Below, piece by piece: positions 33,973 through 44,299 of a stretch of DNA of 64,000 nt (position 1 is the first letter of the stretch; each line of letters starts with the position of its first letter). Both the position numbers and the translations under genes were made by a program. The DNA lies in NCBI GenBank assembly GCA_947471745.1, contig CANJKZ010000513.1:248001-312000 (forward strand), in the 5' to 3' direction. The notes beneath the pieces are model-generated. The model was not told the origin of the DNA. It ran no database searches and saw only the letters and a program-made list of their open reading frames with translations. This stretch comes from Closterium sp. Naga37s-1. Taxonomy: Eukaryota; Streptophyta; Zygnematophyceae; Desmidiales; Closteriaceae.

Positions 33973-34417
33973 TGTTGGGCTGAAAAAGCCCTTAGGATCT
34001 TTGCAGGACAGAATTCAAGGGTAGGACAATGTAATAGCGGAAGCGTTTAAGTAAAAGACTTGTGAACCACCTTGCGCTAGTATGTGAGGGCAAAGTTGAT
34101 TGATTAAAACAAAAGGATACAAGCTTTTATAAGGATACAAAGAATATGGAGAGATACGGTTAATAACCGTTTTACTGTTGCTGTTGCGGTTCGATACAGT
34201 GTCGACTCGGGCAACTGCTCAGTAGCGAGTCAGTTGTTTGTCCTTGCTGTCGCGCTGTATTTGTCAGGTCAAAGGTCGCTGACCTTTGACTTTCGCGTAA
34301 CCTCCAGCAGTTGTTCAACCTCCGAGGGTTGACTCGCTGATGTTTCGATATGATCTGCTTTGCTTCTGAGTTAGTGTTTCGACACGACAGAGGCGCTAGA
34401 ACTAATTGTTTCCAACA
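33973..34417 (-). repeat. 5' LTR of the minus-strand Copia element
   Basis: This 445-bp terminal repeat is nearly identical to 28346-28791 and should carry the element's promoter. Confidence 0.9.
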
Positions 34418-35306
34418 ACAGGTTCGTTGAGTGACCCTCGGGATTTCCTCGCTAACGAGTTCCTCAGTAAGGATTTGTAAATCCTTACAAGATTGTTCCT
34501 GCGCTGCCATTGAGCTTAGACCCTTCTTTCATTTAGCTCGCCAGCGAACCCAGCCTAACCGAAGTAAAACCAGCACACCCTGAGCTAAAAGCGGGTGTCC
34601 TCGTTACTGGCGTGCAATACCAATCCCTCACAACTCTTTGCGCATTGTGCGGCCTCATGCCATTACAGGAATTATGTGAGCAATAACTGCGAGCTGCAGG
34701 TATGAGAGACGGCGATCTGCTCTCTGTCATCCAGTTTCGTCATTTGGAGACAAGTCTCGCTAGTCCCACCTCTCGAAAAATACCAAGCTGGCTATATGGC
34801 GAGGTTCTTTGTACGAAATAGACCGCCATCCATTATTGCCGCGCTGCCGTCCAACTCCGATTTGGAGTCCACCGCAACACGCGGTGGTAGGATTAGCCTC
34901 ACTCTGCTCGCGTACACACAGTAGTTGCGCGGCATGTCGCGCGGTGCGGATACCGCTTTTTCCGCCGCATGCTGCGCGGTGCGGATCCATATTCTCCCCC
35001 ATGTCGCGCGTTGTGCGGCGAGCCTCTTGCAAGCAATACCCGCGAGCTGCTGAAAGCGGTACCATCATGGTGGGCAACCGAAGCTCTCCCTCCACCTCCC
35101 TCGCCTCCGCGTCCTTCGCACCCGCATCCACGTCTTTCCTTAGTACTTAAGTTGCCTCCGTTCCTCCATTCACCATCACCCGACTGAGTCTCTTCTCTCA
35201 GTGCTTGGAAATCACCCATCATCTCATCCTCATCATCGCTCGCCATCGTCAGTGTTGCCACTTTCGAAATTCGACGCTCCGACGCTCTCTAAAGTCGCAC
35301 GTTACC
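34418..35306. promoter_or_regulatory. Promoter region of SSP1, paralogous to 40440-41129
   Basis: Blocks of this 0.9-kb stretch match the region before SSP2 (for example TTGCGCATTGTGCGG at 34640 and 40566, GAGCAATAACTGCGAG, and the CACCATCACCCGACTGAGT stretch near 35167 and 41021). The matches extend to the accATGGCTACT start. The conserved part probably contains promoter and 5' UTR. No other gene is seen. Confidence 0.6.
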
Positions 35307-35918
35307 ATGGCTACTCCTCGCATCACCACTCTTCGCACCGTGTTCATCATCGCGTTGGTCCTCGCCTCACTCCCCGCACTCTACGCCGCGGCTGCGCCAA
35401 AGCAGCGGGGCGACGTCACTGCTGGGGGAAACGCAGCCGTCGACGCGGCGGCGAGGAGGGGCCGCGAGCTGCTGGAAGCGAGCAGCGGTGCGAACGTGGA
35501 GCACGTGGGTGGCGAGGAGGAGGAGGTGGGGGAGGCGACGGACGGGCTGGACGAGGCGGTGCGGGTGCTGCTTGCCTCAGATGTGTGGGAGCGGATGAAG
35601 AAGCAGAACCCGAACTTAGGCGTCTTGAAGATGGTTGAGAAGAGGAACCCGAACTTAGGCAACTTGAAGAAGTATGTGCCAGATAAGCCGGTCTGGAAGC
35701 TTGAGAAGCCGCTCAAGGCTTCGGGCGACGGGCTGGACGAGGCGGTGAGGGTGCTGCTGAGCTGGCAGAAGATCAAGCATATGAACACGCATGATTGCCT
35801 CAAATGTGTGAAGCCCCCAAAGAGGTACCCGAACTTAGGCGTCTTGAAGCCGCGCAAGTATGTGAAGCCGGCCTGGATGGACTCGCACAAGGTTTCGCGC
35901 GCTGCAGGCGTTCGGTAG
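35307..35918 (+). CDS. Small secreted protein SSP1 with internal PNLGxLK repeats
   Basis: 203 residues. I chose ATG 35307 because the acc-ATGGCTACT context is shared with paralogue SSP2. The N-terminus is a signal peptide (TVFIIALVLASLPALYAAAA). An acidic stretch (GGEEEEVGEATDGLDEAVRV) follows and is shared with SSP2. The middle is unlike SSP2: NPNLGVLK, NPNLGNLK and YPNLGVLK recur, the last two directly after Lys-Arg, and GLDEAVRVLL is present twice. No family is recognised. Repeats flanked by dibasic sites would fit a precursor of short secreted peptides, but this is only a guess. It could also be a diverged copy of SSP2 that took up repeats. Confidence 0.65.
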   Translation: MATPRITTLRTVFIIALVLASLPALYAAAAPKQRGDVTAGGNAAVDAAARRGRELLEASSGANVEHVGGEEEEVGEATDGLDEAVRVLLASDVWERMKKQNPNLGVLKMVEKRNPNLGNLKKYVPDKPVWKLEKPLKASGDGLDEAVRVLLSWQKIKHMNTHDCLKCVKPPKRYPNLGVLKPRKYVKPAWMDSHKVSRAAGVR

Positions 35919-36470
35919 TGGAGATGGGAGATGGGAGATGGGAGATGGGAGATGGGAGGGGTGAGAGGCACAGCGGAGTGCAGTTGGGCAGCGGCAGGCA
36001 GGGTAGCAGCGCAGCTGGTATGGTGCCTGCTGCTGCTGGTAGCAGCTCGGTGAAGTGGGGTTCTGCTGGCAGGCAAGGCACTCCATTCGCTGCTCCTCCT
36101 GCTGCTAATGCCTCCACTGCTGTCGGTGCTTCTGCTGTTGCTGCGGTCCCTTCTGCTGCTGCTGCTGCTGCTGATGTAGCTTGCAAGTGGCACGGTTTGC
36201 AGAATCGGTTGCTTAATAGTTCTGTCTTGGTGATGCTGCTGGGAGAGGTATGTGTGTGTGGGGGGGTGGAGGGGTTAGGTGGTGTGTGGGGGTGAAAGGG
36301 TTAGTTGGGCGTGTGTGCTGTGCAGGGTTGGTAGTGGAGCTGGGTGCTCCTTTGGTTATTCTGTAATCGCAAATATATTTGCTACCATGCTTTTGCTGAA
36401 GGCGTTGAAAGTTAGTATGGGGTCATGAAAAGAAACTTGCACTTCTGAATTTGAATGTGACATGTATCAG
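35919..36470. other. SSP1 3' region, paralogous to 41580-42010
   Basis: A GAGATGG tandem stretch (about 35921-35957) follows the stop. CTG-rich DNA and a stretch around 36320-36390 are similar to 41870-41930 (gggttggtagtggarctggg, then cctttggttat). This marks the right end of the duplicated block. Confidence 0.6.
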
Positions 36471-36785
36471 GCACTCGCCACACGCACTGCGCACTCACCA
36501 CACACGCCAGGCACTCACCACACACGCCAGGCACTCACCACACACGCCAGGCACTCACCACACACGCCAGGCACTCACCACACACGCCAGGCACTCACCA
36601 CACACGCCAGGCACTCACCACACACGCCAGGCACTCACTACACACATCAGACACTCACCACACCACACGCACCAGACACTCACCACACACGCCAGTCACT
36701 CACCACACACGCCAGGCACTCACTACACACATCAGACACTCACCACACCACACGCACCAGACACTCACCACACGCACCAGGCTAT
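36470..36785. repeat. 20-bp minisatellite
   Basis: The unit GCACTCACCACACACGCCAG repeats about 15 times. Variants (cacacatcagac, caccacacgcaccagac) cluster at the right end. Confidence 0.95.
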
Positions 36786-37242
36786 TGTGTGTTCCCCTTT
36801 TTCTGATCGTTGATAATACTAGTGGGGGTAATGAAGAGGGAGGTGGGGTAGTGGAGGGTAGTGGGAGGTAGTGGGGGGTAGTGGGGTGACAGCACCAAAA
36901 GAGAGCACTGAGATTGGTGGAGGGATGGCAGAGAGGAAAGGTTTGGGGAGAGGGAAGAAAGGGGAAGAAGGGTAACAGGTTGTAGTGAGTCAAGTCGGAT
37001 GTCGTGGGGCTACTGGGAGGAGGGTGGATGGTTTTGAGAGTTCTCAAAGAGGGATTAGGTTTGAGTGAGTTGAGTTGAAGCGCTGGGGCGGGAAGTGTGA
37101 TAAAGTTTCCGTAAGGAGGAAGTGAGAAGGGGAGTGGGAAGTGTATACCAAGGACAGTAAGGAGAGAATTAGGAGGGGATGAGGAGGAAGGGTGAAGGGA
37201 TGGGGAGAAACCCTCCACTCTATATCCTCATCCTTCCGTAGT

Positions 37243-37957
<715 letters not shown>

Positions 37958-38559
37958 CAGCAGCTACGGTCTCTTGCAAGCATCTGGACTTGTTTTCTTG
38001 CAAGGTCCCTTGATTCTCTCTTTCGCCGTGTTATTTTGTTTGTGGTGCGTGCATGTGTTGCGTACATCCAGGTAAATTCTCCTCTCTCTCGATTCCCCAT
38101 GTGCTGTGCATCATCTCATGCTACTTTACTGACTCAACTTACCATGTTCTGCAAAAGCACTCTTTGCCCGGTGACACTTTTTGTAAACCGATTGTATGAA
38201 CTGATTAAACACTTGATTGTGCTTCTGCCTCTTTTCTTGTAACTCTCTGTGCGCCCCTCTATGCTTTCAATTCCCGTAAAACACTCTTTTGTACGCTTTT
38301 CGAGCGGCCCTTGGCTGTGTGCTTCTCATGATATTTTGTTCTCCTTTACACCCCTCTCATGCTCTTCCCTCCTCTCTCACACCCCCTCTTTTCTCCCCCA
38401 CAGCCCCTGCCGGTGATGGTCGGGTTCCTGCAGGGTAATCCAGTGAGCCACTGGAGTGGGGGAGTGAATTTGTGGAAGCCGCCTGCTGTGAAGCCGGGGG
38501 ACATTCTCGGTGAGTGAGGAGGGGCTGGGCTGGAGGAAGTGAGTGAATGGGATGATACG

Positions 38560-38820
38560 AATGGGAGGCTGGACCAAGTAAGTTTTAGGAAACCACTGGA
38601 GCAGGGGATTTTTGAGTCGACTCAAAAATGATACGAATGGGATGATACGAATGGGAGGCTGGACCAAGTAAGTTTTAGGAAACCACTGGAGCAGGGGATT
38701 TTTGAGTCGACATAAAAATTATACGAATGGGAGGCTGGACCAAGTAAGTTTTAGGAAACCACTGGAGCAGGGGAGTCAACTTGTGGAAGCCGCTGGCTGG
38801 CAAGCCAGGGGAAATTCTCG
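38560..38820 (+). repeat. Exon 3 echoes of copy C, two of them ending in palindromes
   Basis: The unit gaccaagtaagttttaggaa plus ACCACTGGAGCAGGGGA occurs three times. In the first two, the exon fragment stops after CAGGGGA and runs into the palindrome ATTTTTGAGTCGACTC..., at 38608-38629 and (decayed) 38698-38719. In the third it continues as exon sequence (GTCAACTTGTGGAAGCC) to a gtgagtg donor at 38821. Confidence 0.85.
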
Positions 38821-39240
38821 GTGAGTGAGAAGCGGGTGGGATGGAGGTGTTTAGTGGGATAGGTGAGTTGAATGGGAGGCTGGTAGGGTGCGCTTAGGCT
38901 GAACCAAGGGCGTGGGCAGGGAAACCACGCACTGGACTGTGGGTGTTAACCAGACTATACGTCCTCTCCCCCTCCCTCGTTCCCACTGACACCCTCTCTC
39001 TCTCGTTCCTATACACCCCTACCCTCTTTTTGAGACGTCTCAAAACTACACCCCTACCCTCTTTCCTTCATGCCGTCCCTAATAGTGTCCCCCACCCCCC
39101 TTTTTTGCCCCAACCCTAGATGTTTATTGAAATTCTCCTGCCTCATATGGCTCACTCCCAGTATTCTTCAGGTTTTGAAGCGTTTCAAGTCATGTTTCCT
39201 CTGCCCACTCTTCCTCTGTTCCCTTTTTGCGGCCTTCCAG

Positions 39241-39312
39241 TGATTCGCTGAGACACATGATGTGCAACGCTTCCGCAACATCCTCGCCTTCTAAGCCTGC
39301 TCCTTCTTCACC
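39241..39312 (+). repeat. Truncated echo of copy C exon 4
   Basis: After a ggccttccag acceptor, the first 70 or so bases of exon 4 recur (gagacacatgatgtgcaacg) with a stop codon and divergence. They lie about 250 bp upstream of the full exon, the same arrangement as in gene A. Confidence 0.8.
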
Positions 39313-39739
39313 CCCAACCCCCCATCACCTTCCCCCCTTTTCCCCTCCATCCCCACATGTCTGTCCTGGCTCACTCCCTGTACCCTCTCCCTGCAGTGTT
39401 CTTCAGGTTTTGAGACACCTCAAGTTCGGTTTCCCCAGATTTACCACTCACTCCCCCTGCCCTCCTTTTTTCTCTTCCCCCACTTCCAGTCGTCCAGTGG
39501 TTCGCCGAGACGCACGACGTGCAGCGCTTCAAAAATATATTTGCCTTCAAGACCTGCGCCTTCTTCAATGCCGTGCCGCTCACATCCGCCTCGCAGTTCG
39601 GCATGCGTCTCTTTCAAGTTAAGCCCGCCCATGCCGGCAAGACTGCTATTCCCGTTAGGGAGCAGTGTGGGCAAGGACTGCGGCGAGGCGTCAAGATTGC
39701 TATTCCCATTAGCTAGAGGCATAATACCGGTACCAGAAG

Positions 39740-40180
39740 TGTTGGAAACAACTGATTTAAGCGCCTCTGCCGTGTCGAAACACTAAGACAAGAGCGAAGC
39801 AGATCGTATCGAAACATCGGTGAGTCAACCCTCGGAGGTTGAACAACTGCTGGAGGTTACGCGAAAGTCAAAGGTCAGCGACCTTTGACCTGACGAAGTG
39901 TACAGTGCGACAGCAAGGACATATAACTGACTCGTTACAGAGCAGTTACCCGAGTCGGCACTGTATCGAACCGCAACAGCAAAGCAGTTAAAATAGAACC
40001 TTTTCATATTCCTTGTAATCATATAAAAGCTTGTATCTTCTTATTATTATTAACTTACTTTGTTCTCACAAACCAGTACAAGGTGGTTCAACAAGTCTTT
40101 ATTAAAATGCTTCCGCTACTACATCATCCTACTCTTGAATTCTGTCCTGTAAAGATCCTAAGGGCCTTTTCAGCCCAACA
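39740..40180 (+). mobile_element. Solo LTR of the 28346-34417 Copia family
   Basis: A 441-bp sequence runs from TGTTGG to CCAACA, is clearly related to the LTRs at 28346 and 33973 but more diverged, and lies in the opposite orientation. A perfect 5-bp duplication (AGAAG at 39735-39739 and 40181-40185) flanks it, so it formed by LTR-LTR recombination after a genuine insertion. It is older than the full-length copy. Confidence 0.95.
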
Positions 40181-41129
40181 AGAAGCACCCAAGAGCATAT
40201 TGTTACTAGTGAATTCCAAGAATCTCCTTGCACTGCATGCACCCTTATGGATAGGCAGGCTGGCTTGACATCCATTGTTTTTGGGCGGACATACTCTTTT
40301 TTTTTTCTACATTACGTTCTTGACAGAGTAAGTGGTATGGTAGTCTGATAGAGTTATATAGAAAGTATTATTACATGTTTCTTTCCACAGCTTCAATAAT
40401 ATTTCCACCAGAGAACATTATTGCCGCACAGCCGCCAGCCTTGGAGCTCTCTCGCACTGAGAGCTCTCAACCCAATCCAAACCAGCGTGACCCAACCCAA
40501 CCCAGTCCACACCGTGCATATCTGCGTCTGCCCTAGCATGTCCATCCCATCCCCTCCCCAACTCCCTTGCGCATTGTGCGGCGCCATGATCGAGCAATAA
40601 CTGCGAGCCCCAGGAATGAGAGATCTAGGTTTCTGCCGCTTCAGTACAGACGACAGACTGTTCTCCCCCCACCGAACCCTCACTCTTCCAGTTTCGTCAT
40701 TCCAGGCGAGTCGTTTTAGTCGCAGCTTTCGAAATTCACGAAGCTAGCGACCTGGCGAGGCTCGTTAATGGACCGACAGCCATTATTGCCGCGATGCCGT
40801 CTAACTTCGAATCGGAGTCCAGCGCAACACGCGGTGGTATTAGCCTCACTGATATCGTACACACCTAGTTGTGCGGCATGTTGCGTGTTGTGCGGGGGCG
40901 CCATGCAACCCGCGAGCATCTGAAAGCGGTACTATTATGGGTAACGATCAGCTAACGCTCTCCGTCCACCACCCTCACCTCGACGTGTTAGTACTTAAAC
41001 TGCCTCCGCTCCACCATTCACCATCACCCGACTGAGTTTCTTCTCTCAATTCTCGAAAATTCACCCAAATCATCTCATCCTCATCATCACTTGCAGTGCT
41101 ACTCTCGAGAATCCATCGCGGCAGTAACC
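40181..41129. promoter_or_regulatory. Flank and promoter region of SSP2
   Basis: 40190-40380 matches the gene B downstream flank (18990-19150). 40440-41129 matches the SSP1 upstream region. No gene is seen. In the first block the pogo element, LINE and Copia element separate these two parts. Confidence 0.6.
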
Positions 41130-41579
41130 ATGGCTACTCTTCGCACCGTGTTCATCCTCGCATTGGTCCTCGCAACACTTCCCGCACTCTACGCCGCGGC
41201 TGCGCCAAAGCAGCGGGGTGACGTTGCTGGGGGAAGCGCGCCCGTGGACGCGGCGAGTTGGGGCCGCAAGCTGCTGGAAGCGAGCGGCGGTGACCTGGAC
41301 GTGGGTGGCGAGGAGGAGGAGGTGGGAGAGGCGATGGACGGGCTGGACGAGGCGGTGCGGGTGCTGCTGAGCTGGAAGAAGGTGAAGCAGGCGGCGAATG
41401 AGGCGGCGAAGAGCGAGGCGGGCCAGAAGGCGGGAGGGTTCGTGAAGAATGTGGTGAAGAATGGCGGCAAGGAGGCGCTCACGGCTGCAGTCAACGCGTA
41501 CAGCAGCGGCAAGGGCGCCAAGGGTGCCCTGCAGGCGGGCGCTGGCTCGTTCGTCAAGACCGCGGAAACGATGATTTAA
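41130..41579 (+). CDS. Small secreted protein SSP2
   Basis: 149 residues from ATG 41130, in the same acc-ATGGCTACT context as SSP1. Signal peptide (RTVFILALVLATLPALYAAA), then PKQRGD, an acidic patch (GGEEEEVGEAMDGLDEAV), and an Ala/Lys/Gly-rich, likely helical C-terminal half (VKQAANEAAKSEAGQKAGGF, SSGKGAKGALQAGAGSFVK). There are no Cys in the mature part. No family recognised. It probably keeps the ancestral form, since SSP1 has repeats in place of this C-terminal half. Its role is unknown; the sequence says only that it is secreted and strongly charged. Confidence 0.7.
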   Translation: MATLRTVFILALVLATLPALYAAAAPKQRGDVAGGSAPVDAASWGRKLLEASGGDLDVGGEEEEVGEAMDGLDEAVRVLLSWKKVKQAANEAAKSEAGQKAGGFVKNVVKNGGKEALTAAVNAYSSGKGAKGALQAGAGSFVKTAETMI

Positions 41580-42633
41580 GGGGGAGATGGGAAGTGATGG
41601 TAGCAGCACGGAAGTGGGGTTCTTCAGCGGCAGGCAAGACACTGGATACGCTGCTTCTGCTTCTGGTAATGCCTCCACTGCTGTCGCTTCTGTTGATGCT
41701 GCGGTCCCTTGTGTCAATGCTGCTGCTGCTGATGCGGCTTGCAACTGGCACGGTTTTCAGAATTGGTTGCGCATTAGTTAAGGCTTCCTGATGCTGCTGA
41801 GAGAGGTTGTGTGTGTGTGTGTGAGGGTGGGAGGGGTTAGGTGTTGTGTGTGGGTGTGTGTGCAGGGTTGGTAGTGGAACTGGGCGTGCCTTTGGTTATC
41901 CTGTAATTGCAAATATAATTGCTACTTCTGCTGAAGGCGTTGAAAGTCTGTGTGGGGACATGAGAGAAATCAAGACCCTTGAATCTGAATCTGACGTAGG
42001 CACTCACCTGGATGCACTGAAGTAGGGCACCCATACCCCATTGTTTGACATCATGAGCAACAACTCCTTTATCCCACTTATGGGTGCTCCATCTTCAGGT
42101 GTACACTTCGATTACTATTTTGTTTTATGCATGAAAAGGTTGTCTTCTTGTACGCATGTGTTTACCGTTGAATTCTCATGAAATCACACTGAGCTTTTCG
42201 CGGTTCGGCCTCCCGCGGTCCGCCTCAGGGATTTTTTGCAAATTCAAAGCTATTCATTTACTGGCGTCAATTTGCACCAGTTTCAGCTTCTCAAATTGGC
42301 TGCACGAATGTCACCTTTGACTGCTGCTCTCGCACTCCAATTCAAATCAGAAACTCAATCCAGGACAGCAACGTGGCCCCATATCCCCAACACAGCCGCC
42401 TCGCCTGACTCCGCCCACCATGTTCGCGCAGCTTCTGTGAAGTTCACGGAGCCTGCTTCTTTCAAACACGCTGTTATGGCTCGAGTTACGCCGATGAAGC
42501 GTCTTCCATACTCGAACCCACAGCCTCCACAGAACCGACATTCTCATTTCGCGGGAAACCCTTGCAGCGCCACTGCTACTAGACTGTCGGCAGCAGCTGC
42601 AGCCGACAGCGCTGGTGCTGGCGGTGGGAATTG
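41580..42633. other. SSP2 3' region and non-coding DNA up to the Copia insertion
   Basis: The first 400 bases match the SSP1 3' region. From about 42010 the similarity to block one ends. A 110-codon open stretch (from ATG 42308) exists but has no recognisable protein features, and it meets a stop if the Copia insertion is removed. I do not call a gene. Confidence 0.45.
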
Positions 42634-44039
42634 TGTTGCAGTGAACTGTGGCTGCTGCTCGCGTGGCACCAGGGTGGCGGGAAATATTTCACGTGGCGAA
42701 ATTTTTCGCCGCAATTTCCCCGTCAGCCAAAATCCGAATATGCAAAAGGCATCTTGCAAAAATGCCCACTCGCCACCACACCCTTCCTATCTCCAGACAG
42801 CAAAAACCTACCAATCAAAACCTATCAATCCTCCACCTCAACTCTCCTCCTATCCTCATCATCTTTCTCATCCCATTATCCACCAATCAAACAAAAGATT
42901 CCATACCAAGCCTTCCAATCCAAGCCACATTCATTCCACTCACCAAGCCTTAAAATCAAAGCCAAATACATCCCATTCACCAAGCCTTAACTTCAAGGCC
43001 ACATTCATTCTCTTCACCAAGCCTTCACTTCAAGGCCACATTCATCACCCCCATCTTATCCAACTCAACCAATCACAACCATTCATCCTTTCCTCATCCT
43101 CCATCCAACATCAAGCTCCACCAAATACAAAAGGGTCCTCTTCATTTCTTCAAAAAAATATTCTTCAATGCTACTTCATACCCAAACTCTCAACAAGTTC
43201 TTCAAACTCCCTCAAGGCCAACCTCAAGTCCTCCTCCTTATGCTCCAGCTCCTAAGGCTTCATCATCACCACCAACCTCTCCCAACCCAAGCTCATAGCC
43301 ATATGCTCCAATTCTAGAGAAGTTTGTGCCACATAGTTTTACTTCTAGATCATCAAGGATAGTTGATCTCAAGATCCTACCATGTACCTCCCTTTGATTA
43401 ATGTACTTTAAAGCTTCAAGCAAGATTGGTGTATTCTTCTACCCAAGGTCCAAGCTCCAACCTCAACATCCAAGCTTGGAGGTTTCTCTTCATTCAACAA
43501 ACATTATCTACAAGTCAACATTCAAGATCAACTTCTCAACATTCAAGCTTTGAGGTTCTTCATTAACAACTAAGACAACATTTAAGCTTGAAGTGAAGAT
43601 CAACTTCTACAACATAATAGTAAGAACTCCTTTCAAGTAAGTGGTTATCCCTTCCTCTCATTTTTCACCAAGTTTCTTTTACATCAAAGTTCATTTGCTA
43701 TTATCAAGTTGTTTTATATTCAAGCTCTTTCCATAATAATCAAGTTCTTATTCTCAAGTTCGTTACAAGTTCCTTTCAAGTATCTTTCAAGCCCTTTACC
43801 TTTTCTTCAATACTTTCTTTTAAGCCAATCTTGTTTGGTCCCTTTTATCCCTATCAAGTCTATCTATCTTCTCCTTCAAAACTTTCTTCATTCTTAATTA
43901 CTCCATACTTCAAGATTTCCTTTCAACTTGTTTTTGCTTTTCAACTTGGTTTTACTTTGATCTTACCTTTTCTTTCTAGGTGTTTTCTTTCTTTCTCCTT
44001 ACCATTTACCCTCCCTCGTCTATAACTTCAATTTCAAGA
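42634..44039 (+). repeat. 5' LTR of the 42634-50914 Copia element
   Basis: 1406-bp repeat, AT-rich and pyrimidine-biased in its 3' half. It begins TGTTGCAGTGAAC. Long for a Copia LTR. Confidence 0.92.
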
Positions 44040-44299
44040 TGGTATCAGAGCCCGAGTTCATTCCTTTTTGCTGTTTCTTCCGTGCGCATCTTGTCTAGTT
44101 TGTTTTTTTAAGCCCGTTATTTGCCATTTGGCATCCTTGCACTTGGTCTTGCGCCCCCTTTTGGGTCCTCCTTTTTGTGTTTCCCCTTTTTTGTTTTTGT
44201 GTGTTTGTGTATGTGTGTGTCTGTGTGTGTGTGTTTGTCTATTTCCCCTTCTCCTTGTGTGAAATTGTTTGATTGTATCAGGAGTTTTAATTTACCAAC

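Larger units (their letters stand above)
28346..34417 (-). mobile_element. Copia LTR retrotransposon, minus orientation
   Basis: LTRs of 445-446 bp lie at 28346-28791 and 33973-34417, beginning TGTTGG and ending CCAACA. They differ at only about three positions by eye, so the insertion is young. Flanking 5-mers are ACAAG and ACAGG, an imperfect target duplication. A TGGTATGAGAGC primer-binding-like site adjoins the 5' LTR. The interior encodes gag, protease, integrase, reverse transcriptase and RNase H in the Copia order. It looks nearly whole, with about one apparent break. A solo LTR of the same family lies at 39740-40180. Confidence 0.95.
38055..39716 (+). pseudogene. Phytocyanin-like copy C (broken)
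   Basis: Recognisable parts: the microexon at 38055-38071 (GTGTTGCGTACATCCAG), whose 3' splice site has become gcat instead of gcag; exon 3 at 38404-38509 (106 nt, as in gene B); and exon 4 at 39490-39716. Exon 4 is 227 nt and carries a local rewrite where FFGSSVGKDCQ became AIPVREQCGQGLR; the inserted piece resembles the exon's own end (gctattcccrttag). Exon 1 was not found. It derives from the same ancestor as gene B through block duplication. Confidence 0.8.

Noticed and set aside
35612-35856. TTAGGCGTCTTGAAG repeats in SSP1 as members of the palindrome family
   Set aside because: They share letters with the GGCGCC form but pair poorly when folded; kept as coding repeats only.
42236-42633. 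Possible host exon (ATG 42308) interrupted by the Copia element
   Set aside because: No recognisable protein features, and the host sequence without the element would hit a stop codon just at the insertion point.
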